Assembly: GCF_016925635.1 (NCBI RefSeq)
Contig: NZ_CP070490.1
Span: 1,488,001-1,552,000, forward strand
Length of the DNA stretch: 64,000 bases
Source of the DNA: Lysinibacillus fusiformis
GTDB lineage: Bacteria > Bacillota > Bacilli > Bacillales_A > Planococcaceae
Reading direction: 5' to 3'
Shown: piece by piece, positions 8,777 to 18,801 of the stretch
Layout of the letters: each line of letters opens with the position of its first letter
Numbering within the stretch: the stretch's first letter is position 1
Translations under genes and position numbers: made by a program
The notes under the pieces: model-generated
What the model was told of the DNA's origin: nothing
What the model saw: the letters and a program-made list of their open reading frames with translations, nothing else
Database searches by the model: none

Positions 8777-10366
8777 TCATTTTTTCGGTAGGAATACCGT
8801 GAAAATGGCCCCACCATTTTTGTCATTTTTTACTTCTACTGTTCCACCTAAAGATTCTACAATTTGTTTAACATTAAATAATCCGTACCCTCTATTTTCT
8901 CCTTTAGATGAACTACGTAAATCAAATATAGAATCTAACATGTCTTCAGCAATTCCCTTGCCGTTATCTGCTACTTCAATAATGATGTCATTCCCAATTC
9001 CTGTAATTGAAAAATTCACCGTTCTCTCTTTTTGATCGGCTACGGCATCAAATGCATTATCAATAAGGTTTCCAATGATTGTAATGATATCCGTGATTTC
9101 AATGTGATTTGGTAAGATATCTACATAACTATCGGGATCAATTTCAAAGGCAATTTTCTTTTCCGATGCATTGCCCAGTTTCCCTAATAATATAGCTTGA
9201 ACATTTATATCATGAATTTGATTGAATAGTATTTGGTTCTGGTGCTGATGATTAGCTGACTCTTTTTGAATAAATTCAAATGCATCCTGATATCTCTCTA
9301 GTTGGATTAACCCTGATAATAAATAAAGTTTATTAGAGTACTCATGCGTTTGCGCACGAAGTCCCTCTGAATATTCACGAACCTCTGTGATCGTATCAAT
9401 AAGCTTTTTAAGCTCCGTTTTATCACGAAAACTCGAAACTACACCTACAATCTGTTCATTTTCGATGATTGGAATAAAATTGAAAATAAATACTTTATCA
9501 TTAATTAATATCTCTACATTATGAATGGGCTTACCTTTCTGTAATACATGATCGATATTAATTGTTGGTGAGACATATTGGATATGTTGACCCATCAAGG
9601 ATTCATCCATGAGGTTCAACATTGACCTTGCAGAATGATTGATTAAAGTTAAGAATCCATTTTGATCGACTGCAATGATTCCTTCCTTGACTGATAATAG
9701 AATGGCACTTCTTTCTCTATATAATGAGGAGATTTCATGCGGTTCCAGCCCCATCGTATCTTTTCTAATACTTTTGGTTAAAAAAATACCACCAATGATT
9801 CCTAAAATTAAAACAATCAGAGATGCAATGAGAATGGATTTAATTCGTTTGTAAATATTTTGATAGATGTCTTTTTCCGCGTATTCAACTGCTACAGTTC
9901 CAATTACACGAGTGTACTCTCCATTGTCTGCAATGATCGGAACCTTCCCTATTAAAACAGAACCACTCTCTCGTTCCACTTCAAAATTATTAGAACCGCC
10001 AAATATTAACCCATAATTATTTGTATGATCAAAATTCTTCTGACCAACTTGACTTGGGTCTTGATGCGAATAAATAATCTTCTCCCGATCTTCAATAATA
10101 ATATTTTCTGCATTTACCTGATCTATTACTTGATCAGCAATTGGGCGAAAACGTAGCTCTAAATCACTTTTTTCAATGGATTCTTTCAGTTCTGGCATAA
10201 GCGAGATAGTCATAGCCGATTGCAATGCCAATTGTTTAACTTGAGTCCTAGCATCTACATATTGCAAATAAGCAAATATGCTGGCGAGAAGAAAAACAAT
10301 AAAAAGAATTAACGTGCTAATTAGTCCCAATATTTTTGTTTGTAATGGAATCTTTTTTTTGTTCAA
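8777..10366 (-). CDS. citS: CitS/DcuS-type sensor histidine kinase
   Basis: 529 aa. Membrane segment at about residues 14-36, an extracytoplasmic sCache domain to about 175, a second membrane segment near 180-198, a cytoplasmic PAS domain (about 215-320), the CitA-type H-box RAQTHEYSNKLY, and an ATPase with N-box NLIDNAFDAV and GKGIAEDMLD. First gene of the four-gene leftward citrate locus. Symbol given by synteny and architecture. Confidence 0.88.
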   Translation of the reverse strand: MNKKKIPLQTKILGLISTLILFIVFLLASIFAYLQYVDARTQVKQLALQSAMTISLMPELKESIEKSDLELRFRPIADQVIDQVNAENIIIEDREKIIYSHQDPSQVGQKNFDHTNNYGLIFGGSNNFEVERESGSVLIGKVPIIADNGEYTRVIGTVAVEYAEKDIYQNIYKRIKSILIASLIVLILGIIGGIFLTKSIRKDTMGLEPHEISSLYRERSAILLSVKEGIIAVDQNGFLTLINHSARSMLNLMDESLMGQHIQYVSPTINIDHVLQKGKPIHNVEILINDKVFIFNFIPIIENEQIVGVVSSFRDKTELKKLIDTITEVREYSEGLRAQTHEYSNKLYLLSGLIQLERYQDAFEFIQKESANHQHQNQILFNQIHDINVQAILLGKLGNASEKKIAFEIDPDSYVDILPNHIEITDIITIIGNLIDNAFDAVADQKERTVNFSITGIGNDIIIEVADNGKGIAEDMLDSIFDLRSSSKGENRGYGLFNVKQIVESLGGTVEVKNDKNGGAIFTVFLPKK

Positions 10367-10851
10367 TATACTTAACCCTTTTCAACTAGTGTAATTCATT
10401 ATTATTAATTTTCACCCTACTTTTATTAAGAATATACCATTGTGCTTAACTAAAAGGATTAAATCCCTTTGTTGCTGCATTTAAGAGAATATAACAGACG
10501 CAGTTCATGGTAATTTGACTGTTATGATTGTTTTAATTAGAAAAATCTAAAGAACTTACTAAAATATCAGTGAAAAGCCTAGTTTGAATCCAGCTTAATT
10601 TCTTGATTATACTATAATTCAAAGGGATTTTTGAATTTATAAAAGCCTTCCACCTAAATCAGTAGAAGGTTTCATATAGAAAGATAACAATGTTTTATTT
10701 GAACTAACGCCCCTAATGATTAAAGTATACCTGATCACTAAATAGGTGCATTTATCTTTATCGAGCTAATTATACAAATCCCCTGATTTTTTCATGGAAT
10801 TTTATGTTAAAATCATTGAGATGAATTGGTTTAATTAAGGAGGTAATACTT
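10367..10851. other. Intergenic between divergent genes
   Basis: 485 bp, A/T-rich. A weak hairpin AAAGCCTTC/GAAGGTTTC lies at about 10643-10672. No gene is supported; it should hold the promoters of citS and of the rightward DUF3267 gene. Confidence 0.4.
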
Positions 10852-11379
10852 ATCATATTTTGGTTTCGACACTTACCACAGATAGATATGGATTTATCAG
10901 ATTGGACTCCTTTCATACAGAATAATTGGTATCGTAAACATTATATGAAGTTTGTCTATCTACTTCAGTTTATCATTTTTTTGATGCCCTTTTTCTTTGA
11001 AACACATTTCACTTATATTAATAATTTTTCTCTCATTATAATCGGTATTATAGTTTTCATCATTCATGAGTATATACATATTGTTACCATAAACAAAAAA
11101 GGCGATATTAGCTTAACTTTCAGTGGATTTTTTTGGCTAAATACCAACGCAGTCTTATCCAAATCGAGATTTTGGTTCTTTATGAGCTTACCCTTTATTG
11201 TATTATCAGTAATCCCTGCCACTATGGCCTTATATGTACCAAGTAATATCAAACCAATCATAGTATTTGTAAGCTGGATTAACGCAGTCATTTCCGCTTC
11301 AGATATCATTAATTCATTTTTAATTGCCATTAAACCGAAAAGCGCTGTTTTTTACAGAGGTTATTATAGAGTTAAATAG
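10852..11379 (+). CDS. DUF3267-like membrane protein (metalloprotease-like HExxH)
   Basis: About 175 aa if translation begins at ATC 10852; the first ATG (10888) has no ribosome binding site, while AGGAGG lies 8 nt before ATC 10852. Residues before the ATG (IIFWFRHLPQID) look like protein. Four or so hydrophobic segments follow, with HEYIH in the second, resembling the zinc motif of the DUF3267 family. Function unknown. The start is uncertain: ATC or ATA. Confidence 0.65.
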   Translation: MIFWFRHLPQIDMDLSDWTPFIQNNWYRKHYMKFVYLLQFIIFLMPFFFETHFTYINNFSLIIIGIIVFIIHEYIHIVTINKKGDISLTFSGFFWLNTNAVLSKSRFWFFMSLPFIVLSVIPATMALYVPSNIKPIIVFVSWINAVISASDIINSFLIAIKPKSAVFYRGYYRVK

Positions 11380-11679
11380 GGTTTATAGAGTTACTCATAC
11401 AATCAAGGTATGTGACAACCTTGCACATACTCTTCAAACAAACCTGTTAGAACAGTATTATAACCTCATCACTAAAAGCTTAAAAAACTCAAACCTATCC
11501 ATATATCTTAAGGTGAGTTTAAGATTTCTTATTCCCATATATTCGCTTTATTAGAAACCTCCCTTTTCATAGGGAGGTTTTTATACATTTCAACGTTCTG
11601 TAATGACTTGCCGCTTTTATGCTGCTGCAGTGATATTCCGTAGTATACTTTTATCACAACGAATTAAAGGAGTATAAAA
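11380..11679. other. Intergenic with terminator
   Basis: Contains the hairpin at 11555-11583 and the promoter of the next gene. The short ORFs here carry no recognisable protein features. Confidence 0.4.
11555..11583 (+). terminator. Rho-independent terminator
   Basis: AAACCTCCC/GGGAGGTTT stem followed by TTTAT; clear terminator between the DUF3267 gene and the AraC fusion. Confidence 0.8.
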
Positions 11680-13281
11680 ATGCTTGATTCTAATCCTAAT
11701 TGGCTGGCACATTGCACAGAAATAAAAGATTTAGCCAAATCATTATTTCAAAAATCAACGATACATCTTGATAGTGCGGCTCTGTTATTGATTACGGATG
11801 GCCAAACCACTCTATCCATTAATGGGCACAATGAACATATTGTATTTGGGCATTTAATTGCCCTTGATAGTGGTGCGGTTATCCAACTTACAAATACAAA
11901 CCGTCTTGACTTTTCAGGCTATTTAATTAGCTTTGATCTGTATGATATAGAAATGAAATCAATCTGTAATTGGTCTATCGATACAATGAATGGTTACTCC
12001 ATTCAACGAGTGCCTGAAACGGTCATCGCAGATATTCGCATGTCGCTCGCTAAAAACAGAGACCCTCTCCCTATCGCCATTAAACAATTTATTTTATACA
12101 GCTTGCTGAAGGAATTACAACAGGAGCGACCAACAGATGAATACACACTTGAGCAAAGAATTGAACAGACTGTCGTTTATATGCAAAATAAATATAATCA
12201 AATGATGACAAGAGATGAACTAGCAGCTATTGCTGGATACAGCCCATGGTATTATTCGAGAAAGTTCATTGAGTTATATGATAAAACACCGATCGCTTAT
12301 TTAATTAGCTATCGTATTTTCCGTGCACAAGAAATGCTATTAACAACAGATGATTTATCACAAAACATCGCAAAGAAAGTTGGCTTTGATGATGTGCAAA
12401 ACTTTAGTCGACAGTTTAAACGCATTGTTGGTCGCCCACCTAAGCAATTCAAAAAGACCATTGGTGATTATCGTGTTTGCTTTCTCTCACCTGCACACGC
12501 AGAAGTTGCGATTGCATTAGGTGTTGCACCTCATTGTGTTACTGTGACTAGCTCCCTAACGCCAACATATCAAAAGATGCTTTTTCATGAAGTTGGTACA
12601 ACCATTTTAGAAATGCCACAATATGTGATTCAACAAGACACCATTGTCCAGCAACAACCCGATTTAATTATCGGTGTCGACTTAACGGAAGAGACCAAAC
12701 AACACTTCCAAACGATCGCCCCTGTTATCACTGGGCTACCTTATGATTTAAAATCACTCATTCGTTATTTTGGTGAATTGTTTCATAAAGAGAAGGAAGC
12801 TATACAAATCATTCGGGAACTTGCGACACATGTAGAGGTTCTAAAAAATAAAATACAACAGCATATTGCAAAGGATGCTACTGTACTTTACTTACGGGTG
12901 GAGGAGTTGGGTTATCGCTATTTCGGTGAGTCTTCTAGTGACTCGGCTATCCTTTTATATCAGGAACTTGGCCTACAAATGCCTGACATATTGCGTGCAA
13001 ATGAAAATAGTTTCAACACATGTTCTTTACAACAATTAGTGGCAGCCAATCCTACCTATTTGTTTATTGAAAAGCGCATAATGGATTATTATACTGCAGA
13101 CCTTAGCTTAGCTACTCTACAAAAAAGTGAGCAATGGGCAACTTTAGATGCTGTGAAAAAGAAGCGTGTTTTTTATGTGGATACTGGTTTATGGATTAAC
13201 AATTGCAGTGTATTTGGCAAAAGGAAAATTATGCAACAGATTGAACAATCAATTTTAGCTGTTTACCCTAAAACACAATAA
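11680..13281 (+). CDS. AraC-family regulator fused to siderophore-binding domain
   Basis: 533 aa. N-terminal cupin-like region (1-150), AraC double helix-turn-helix (about 160-262; MTRDELAAIAGYSPWYYSRKF and the second HTH DLSQNIAKKVGFDDVQNFSRQF), then a FepB/FhuD-type binding domain (about 268-530). This is the Btr-like architecture that senses a ferric siderophore in the cytoplasm. Good AAAGGAG site before the ATG. It precedes a Fur-boxed lipoprotein and reductase pair, its probable target. More diverged from the other two fusions than they are from each other. Confidence 0.9.
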   Translation: MLDSNPNWLAHCTEIKDLAKSLFQKSTIHLDSAALLLITDGQTTLSINGHNEHIVFGHLIALDSGAVIQLTNTNRLDFSGYLISFDLYDIEMKSICNWSIDTMNGYSIQRVPETVIADIRMSLAKNRDPLPIAIKQFILYSLLKELQQERPTDEYTLEQRIEQTVVYMQNKYNQMMTRDELAAIAGYSPWYYSRKFIELYDKTPIAYLISYRIFRAQEMLLTTDDLSQNIAKKVGFDDVQNFSRQFKRIVGRPPKQFKKTIGDYRVCFLSPAHAEVAIALGVAPHCVTVTSSLTPTYQKMLFHEVGTTILEMPQYVIQQDTIVQQQPDLIIGVDLTEETKQHFQTIAPVITGLPYDLKSLIRYFGELFHKEKEAIQIIRELATHVEVLKNKIQQHIAKDATVLYLRVEELGYRYFGESSSDSAILLYQELGLQMPDILRANENSFNTCSLQQLVAANPTYLFIEKRIMDYYTADLSLATLQKSEQWATLDAVKKKRVFYVDTGLWINNCSVFGKRKIMQQIEQSILAVYPKTQ

Positions 13282-13343
13282 TCCAATTTTTAAGGCACTT
13301 TATGCTATATTAGACGCTCTCATTACCTGTTATTATTTGATAG

Positions 13344-13358
13344 TGATAATCATTATCA
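13344..13358 (+). promoter_or_regulatory. Fur box core
   Basis: TGATAATCATTATCA, a perfect 15-bp palindrome, inside a full Fur box at about 13339-13361, upstream of the siderophore-binding lipoprotein. Confidence 0.8.
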
Positions 13359-13380
13359 AATAAAAAAGGAGCTTTAATCA

Positions 13381-14358
13381 ATGAAAAAAACGATGCAATA
13401 TATACTTTTTATGTTAGTTGCTTTAACATTAGTGGCTTGCGCAAGCACTAACAAAGAGAGCGGAAATGAGGCAAAGGAGCAAGAAGAAAAAAGCGAGCCT
13501 ACAACACGTGTTGTGAAAGATGCCTACGGTGATGTCACGATCCCTACCGAACCTAAAAATATGTTAGTCCTTAACTCTAACTATGCTGAAAACTTAATTG
13601 AAATTGGTGTAATGCCTCAAATGGTGACAGTCGTTGAAGAAATTGAACCTGCGTATCGCTTCAAATTATTCAATGACAACAATGTTAAAATCATTCCGAC
13701 TGTGCAATATGAGGAGAATTTAGAAGTTATTCTTGAAGCAGCACCAGATGTCATTATTGCTCAAGGTGCAGCGATTGATGCTAAAAAATACGAAGCTTTA
13801 AGTAAAATTGCCCCTACTGTTGCTGTTGAAGCAGGCGTTGCAATAGATGAATATGTTCCTGTTCTTGGTGAACTGTTCAATAAAGAGAAAGAAGCTACAC
13901 TTGCTCTCGAAAAATTTAGGAAAAAAATAGAAGAAACCAAAGAAAAGCTACAGAATGCTATAGGTGACGAAAAAATTCTCGTATTACGTGTAGAACAAAA
14001 TCAATATCGTGTGCTAGGCACTGAAAAGGGTAGCCCTGGTAGTGACATGCTATACACACAACTTGGATTAAATATTCCAACTATGTTGAAAGATAATAAT
14101 GAGTGGTTCACGCCTATTTCCTTAGAAGTTCTTCCTGAACTTGACGCAGATCATATTTTTGTCGAACAACGTCAAATGCAAAATTATAGTAGTGAACAAT
14201 CCATGAAAGATTTAGAGAATAGCCCAATGTGGCAAGCTATGGATGCTGTGAAAGCAGGCAAGGTTTACCCATTAAAAACAGCAGATTATGTTGTAGGTGA
14301 AGGTCTAATTGGCTCTCCACTATTCCTTGATTATTTAGTTGAAAAGTTGGTGCCTTAA
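13381..14358 (+). CDS. Iron-siderophore substrate-binding lipoprotein
   Basis: 325 aa. Lipoprotein signal ending in LVACAS near residue 18-23, short charged linker, then the periplasmic-binding fold beginning TRVVKDAYGDVTIPTEPKN. Expected to bind a ferric siderophore. Its stop codon abuts the ATG of the reductase gene, so the two are one operon under the Fur box. No permease or ATPase gene follows. Confidence 0.9.
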   Translation: MKKTMQYILFMLVALTLVACASTNKESGNEAKEQEEKSEPTTRVVKDAYGDVTIPTEPKNMLVLNSNYAENLIEIGVMPQMVTVVEEIEPAYRFKLFNDNNVKIIPTVQYEENLEVILEAAPDVIIAQGAAIDAKKYEALSKIAPTVAVEAGVAIDEYVPVLGELFNKEKEATLALEKFRKKIEETKEKLQNAIGDEKILVLRVEQNQYRVLGTEKGSPGSDMLYTQLGLNIPTMLKDNNEWFTPISLEVLPELDADHIFVEQRQMQNYSSEQSMKDLENSPMWQAMDAVKAGKVYPLKTADYVVGEGLIGSPLFLDYLVEKLVP

Positions 14359-15405
14359 ATGAAGCAAGAAATTTATGATGTAATTATTATCGGTGGTGGG
14401 CCAGCTGGCATGTATGCTGCCTTTTACAGTGGCATGCGTGAAATGAAAACAAAAATTATCGAAGTAAAACAGGAATTAGGAGGGTTTATGCGCACCTATC
14501 CTGAGAAGCTAGTCTGGGATGTTGGTGGCATTGAGCCTGTTCGCTGTGAAGATATTATTCACTCCTTAATCAAGCAAGCTATGACATTTAATCCGACAAT
14601 CGTATTTGGTCAAGAAGTTGTTGGCATGGAAAAACGAGATGATGGCATTTTCGTCTTAACAGCTAAAACAGGCGAGAAGCATTATTCGAAAACGATTATT
14701 TTAGCTACAGGACGCGGTATCACACGCATTCAGAAATTAACAGTTGAAGGCGCTGACCGTTATGAACTAAACAACCTTCACTATACGGTAACGAACATCA
14801 ATAGGTTTAAAGATAAACGTGTACTCATTTCTGGTGGAGGTGACTCAGCTGTAGATTGGGCTATTGAAATGGCTCCTATCGCCAAAGAAGTATACGTCGT
14901 TCATAGACGGGATGACTTTAGTGCCTTTGAATCGTCTGTAACACGCATGAAATCTATAGCAACAACCTATGTTCCTTATACGGTTTCGCGTTTACATGGC
15001 AATGGCAATAAAATCGAACATGTTACATTACAGCATGTTGATTCAAATGATACGACAAAGATTGAAGTAGACGAAGTACTTGTTAATCATGGGTTTGACC
15101 GACACTTTGGTGGCGCCATTATGGATTGGGGCTTAGCCACTGAAGAATGGGGCATTTCCGTTACACCAAAAATGTGCACAAGCATGTCAGGCATCTTTGG
15201 CGCAGGTGATATTGTAACGAATGAAGGGAAAATAAGACTGATAGCAGGCGCATTTAATGATGCTGTCCTTGCTGTCAATAGCGCCAAATTGTACATCGAC
15301 CCTACTGAATCAAAAATGGCAGGCGTTTCTTCTCACAATGACCGCTTCGCTGAAAAAAACGAAGCGTTACAACAAAAGAATAAAGCTGTAGCTACACATA
15401 AGTGA
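14359..15405 (+). CDS. Ferredoxin/flavodoxin-NADP+ reductase, thioredoxin-reductase-like (YumC/YcgT type)
   Basis: 348 aa, usual length for type 2 FNR. FAD motif GGGPAGMYAAFYSGMR at the start and an NADPH motif SGGGDSAVDWA at about 155; no CxxC redox pair, which separates it from thioredoxin reductase. In an iron-regulated operon right after a siderophore-binding protein, a role in reductive release of iron from the siderophore (directly or through ferredoxin) is likely but inferred. Confidence 0.88.
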   Translation: MKQEIYDVIIIGGGPAGMYAAFYSGMREMKTKIIEVKQELGGFMRTYPEKLVWDVGGIEPVRCEDIIHSLIKQAMTFNPTIVFGQEVVGMEKRDDGIFVLTAKTGEKHYSKTIILATGRGITRIQKLTVEGADRYELNNLHYTVTNINRFKDKRVLISGGGDSAVDWAIEMAPIAKEVYVVHRRDDFSAFESSVTRMKSIATTYVPYTVSRLHGNGNKIEHVTLQHVDSNDTTKIEVDEVLVNHGFDRHFGGAIMDWGLATEEWGISVTPKMCTSMSGIFGAGDIVTNEGKIRLIAGAFNDAVLAVNSAKLYIDPTESKMAGVSSHNDRFAEKNEALQQKNKAVATHK

Positions 15406-15420
15406 TTGGCTAATATCTTC

Positions 15421-15463
15421 CCCATTAGATAAACAAATCATCTGTTTATCTAATGGGTTTTTT
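15421..15463 (+). terminator. Rho-independent terminator after the reductase gene
   Basis: 15-bp stem CCCATTAGATAAACA/TGTTTATCTAATGGG followed by TTTTTT. Confidence 0.9.
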
Positions 15464-15577
15464 ATCTAAAACGTTGTACACATCCACTAGAAGGCACATC
15501 TTGAATTGTTAACTTATGGCTTATCAAGAGATTGTTGCCGCAGCCCAACCAGTTTGTTGTTGCGCAATAATAAAAAA

Positions 15578-15603
15578 AATCCTGCATAGTAAACACAGGA
15601 TTT
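15578..15603 (-). terminator. Terminator of the leftward siderophore module
   Basis: AAATCCTG/CAGGATTT stem with an A-run on its left (T-run on the minus strand), about 140 bp past the stop of the AraC fusion. Confidence 0.65.
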
Positions 15604-15744
15604 CTATTAATGTAATTATTTTTACAGATTTACAAGTCACATTGAGAATTAGATTTTCAAGCTGTGAAAGTTGAGTGAATAATAATTAGTAAATCAAGTA
15701 TAACTCAGCATGCTTAGTATGTACCTTTTTGATGCTAAATCTAA

Positions 15745-17409
15745 TCACATCGTTTTCTTCTTAAAAATATACGGCAATACCTCTAACAATCGTCCACGTG
15801 TAATGGGATCATCATAATTCCATGTAGCATCCATAAAGTGATTTTTACCAGGAGTTAACGTGGTGATAGTCGCAATCTGTGGACAATGAGTGGCTGTTTG
15901 CAATTCTTGTGGAGAAACCAAGATGAAATTATGATCTCCAACATAATGATTCATTTGATGCTGCTGAATTTCTATCCATGCTTGCCCTTTCTCGATTAAG
16001 TGCTTTACTTTGGCAGAGGGACGAAAACCAAGCGATTCATACAAGGTTGCAGCCAATCCGTTCTGGCCCATAATATAAAGTTTTTCACCTAACTTGAGAT
16101 AAACAGTAGCCGTCTCCCCAGTAACATAAGCATCGGCTAATTCCCTACGTACCAATCTTACTTTGTCCTCATATGTAGTAATCCACTTTTCCGCCTCTTT
16201 ACTACGTTCAACTAGTTTAGCGATATACCGTAACCGCTCAAATAATCTAAATTTACTGTTCAGTATAACAGTAGGAGCAATCGCATCCAGTTCCTGTAAA
16301 TCCTGTGCTCGATAATTGCTAACCAATAATAACTCAGGCTGCAGTTCTGATATTTTTTCTGGATCTGCCCAATACCCGATATTATGGATATTTCGCAACT
16401 TATTGTGATAAATCACTTGATTTTTCATGATAGAGATGGCCGCTCCTAAAGGGGATATGCCTAGAACGAGTAATTCTCCAAGTGTGTCTGTTCCGGCAGT
16501 TACAATACGTGTTGCATCCTTAGGGACATGAATCTCTCTGCCAAGTGAATCAACAACTGTCTTTTGCTGATTATGAAGATGGATATTCGCATATTCACGC
16601 GGAGTGTTTCCAGTTAATTTATGAAAGCACCGGCTGAAATAAGATTCATCCTTAAACCCAATTTGCCGAGATATTTTTCTTAATGGCTCGGCAGAATTAC
16701 ACAGCAGCTCTTTAGCCTGATTTATACGTAAATGGGCCAAATAATCAGTTGGCTTTTTGCCAGTTAATATTTTAAACTGTTGACTATATTGCCATCTAAC
16801 CATTCCCGCCATGTTAGCTAGTTGTTCTACTGTCAAGTCTTCATCATAATGCTGTTCCATATACTGTACAGTCTTTTGTATCATTTTTAGCTTTTCTTCG
16901 TTCTGAAAATGGGCAGGTTGCTGATCTAGCTGGGTCATCATACTTAGAATAAGCTGAAGTCTACTTTGCATCATAGCCATTTCTAATGCGGACAGTGAGG
17001 AACAGAACGGATTCCTCATCCATGCTTCATTCCCTAATACTCGCTTAACTTGAGAAAATAACAGTCTATAGGGATAACCACAAAGTAAGGGAGGATGTGC
17101 AATGGGATTTAAAGTCATTCCTTCTACTTTAAAGGTTTCAAAGGTAAACCGCACAAGCTGTGCCTCTTTGTTACTTGATTCCACAGTGTAACTCTGTACA
17201 GGGGAAATTAAAATGCAGCTCCCTTGTTGCAGATCGATTGCAATTTTGTCTATATATAGCCGTATGCCATGGCTATGTGCTATCAATAATGTGCATAAAT
17301 TTGTTTCATTGTAGTTTATTTCCTCATTATGGCTAATCGCCGGCATCATTTGGTCAACTTGAAACCGATCATAATGTTGTAGCCTAATAAACAGCGACGC
17401 TAGATTCAT
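15745..17409 (-). CDS. AraC-family regulator fused to siderophore-binding domain
   Basis: 554 aa from the ATG at 17409, chosen because GGAGG lies 7 nt upstream; a TTG two codons earlier is too close. Cupin-like region, AraC HTH at about 180-282, then from VVDSLGREIHVPKDATRIV a substrate-binding domain. Nearly the same sequence as the truncated gene at 1-877, so the two are recent duplicates. Preceded by a Fur box and lying downstream of its partner lipoprotein gene. Confidence 0.9.
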   Translation of the reverse strand: MNLASLFIRLQHYDRFQVDQMMPAISHNEEINYNETNLCTLLIAHSHGIRLYIDKIAIDLQQGSCILISPVQSYTVESSNKEAQLVRFTFETFKVEGMTLNPIAHPPLLCGYPYRLLFSQVKRVLGNEAWMRNPFCSSLSALEMAMMQSRLQLILSMMTQLDQQPAHFQNEEKLKMIQKTVQYMEQHYDEDLTVEQLANMAGMVRWQYSQQFKILTGKKPTDYLAHLRINQAKELLCNSAEPLRKISRQIGFKDESYFSRCFHKLTGNTPREYANIHLHNQQKTVVDSLGREIHVPKDATRIVTAGTDTLGELLVLGISPLGAAISIMKNQVIYHNKLRNIHNIGYWADPEKISELQPELLLVSNYRAQDLQELDAIAPTVILNSKFRLFERLRYIAKLVERSKEAEKWITTYEDKVRLVRRELADAYVTGETATVYLKLGEKLYIMGQNGLAATLYESLGFRPSAKVKHLIEKGQAWIEIQQHQMNHYVGDHNFILVSPQELQTATHCPQIATITTLTPGKNHFMDATWNYDDPITRGRLLEVLPYIFKKKTM

Positions 17410-17428
17410 AAGCAACCCTCCGACAAAC

Positions 17429-17447
17429 GAAAATGATTCTCATTATC
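17429..17447 (-). promoter_or_regulatory. Fur box
   Basis: GAAAATGATTCTCATTATC, same position relative to the gene start as the box at 897-915 in the other module copy. Confidence 0.75.
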
Positions 17448-17561
17448 ATTAATATAACATATAATGATCTACTTTCAAGTACAGCGGAGCTTTAATAGTT
17501 CAATCATGCATCATGCTGGAAAATTAACTGTTTAAAGAACTTAATGGGTAGTTACAATTTC

Positions 17562-18554
17562 TTACTGCCGTTGCATCCATTGTGGCAACTCTTCAAGCAA
17601 TTGCCCCAAAGCTAACAAGTCATCTGTATTCCAATCGGCAGATGCAGTATACACATTTCCCTTTTGAACTGCAGGCAGAGTCCCCCATAGTCGGCTTTCT
17701 AGCATTCGATTAGCTTCTGTTTGACTTTCTTCATTATCGAGTATAAGTACAAACAAATGATCACCAGCATACTCTGGAAGCAACTCTTCTGAAATCGCAA
17801 GGAAAGTCTGCTCTTCATCAATAATATTCTCCTGTACAGCGGGTGGGATGACAAATCCTTGCTCTTCATAAATAATAGCACCAAGTGAACGATTGCCCAT
17901 AACATAAAACGTTTTACCTAACTGTAAGAAAACTGTTGCTGTCTCCCCTTCTGCCAATTGAATCTTATCCCACATTTTTTGCGACTGTGCTTCAAATTTA
18001 GCTATCCACCCAGCTGCCTCCTCCTGTTGTCCAAAGATATTTCCAATCTCAATTATACGTTCTTTATAAGGAAGCGCTGAGTTGAACGGAACAGTAGGAG
18101 CAATTTTCGCAAATGCCTCACTTTGGTTTGAATCCCCCTTGTAATAACCATTAATTATCAAGTCGGGTTTTAAAGACAGAATCAACTCTAAATCACCAGG
18201 ATTTCCAACATCAATTATTCCTTCCGTTTTACCTTCATAGAATTTACCGGTAGCATGGATAAGATTACTACCAATAATTGGAATATCCATCACCAAGAAA
18301 TCGCCAAGCGTCGAACCCAAATAAACCACTCGTTTTGGATCTGCAGGTATTTCAACCTGTTCACCTGTAATTGTTGTATATTGAACAGTTGTCGCACTTT
18401 CCTCTTTTGACTCATCAGATTGAACTGTTTCCTGACTATCCTCTACCTTCTCATCAGACACGTTTCCATTAGAGCTGCTGCATGCCGATAATATCAACAG
18501 CAGGGATAACACCCCTGCCCATAATATAATTCGCTTTGCAAGTAATTTCTTCAC
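17562..18554 (-). CDS. Iron-siderophore substrate-binding lipoprotein
   Basis: 330 aa, GTG start with AAGGGG about 11 nt upstream. Lipobox LSAC near residue 22-25, then the binding fold with ITGEQVEIPADPKRVVYLGS. Closely related to 1015-2013, with substitutions spread through the mature domain, so the two may have begun to differ in siderophore preference. Probably cotranscribed with the AraC fusion that follows. Confidence 0.9.
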   Translation of the reverse strand: MKKLLAKRIILWAGVLSLLLILSACSSSNGNVSDEKVEDSQETVQSDESKEESATTVQYTTITGEQVEIPADPKRVVYLGSTLGDFLVMDIPIIGSNLIHATGKFYEGKTEGIIDVGNPGDLELILSLKPDLIINGYYKGDSNQSEAFAKIAPTVPFNSALPYKERIIEIGNIFGQQEEAAGWIAKFEAQSQKMWDKIQLAEGETATVFLQLGKTFYVMGNRSLGAIIYEEQGFVIPPAVQENIIDEEQTFLAISEELLPEYAGDHLFVLILDNEESQTEANRMLESRLWGTLPAVQKGNVYTASADWNTDDLLALGQLLEELPQWMQRQ

Positions 18555-18587
18555 ACTTTGTTGCCCCTTTCCTTCTAATCCTTAATT

Positions 18588-18606
18588 GAAAATGATTATC
18601 ATTTAC
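18588..18606 (-). promoter_or_regulatory. Fur box
   Basis: GAAAATGATTATCATTTAC, identical to the box at 2046-2064. Confidence 0.75.
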
Positions 18607-18801
18607 AGCATTATTATAGCTTGTACAAAAAGGGGAAACAATAAAGAAAACGCAACTATTTAATTGAATAAATGTCAATAGCCACAGCGTTTGTATAGGA
18701 GTAATGGACGGGCCATCCGCACGATTATCACCTCCATAAATATTAAATGGGAAAGTATGAATCAATTAACGATATCAACCTTGATATGAGAACAAAACTA
18801 A

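Noticed and set aside
11324-11554. 76-codon open frame after the DUF3267 gene
   Set aside because: Overlaps the gene end out of frame, no site, no protein-like features.
18469-18765. 98-codon open frame on the minus strand
   Set aside because: Runs through the Fur box and the start of the lipoprotein gene in another frame.
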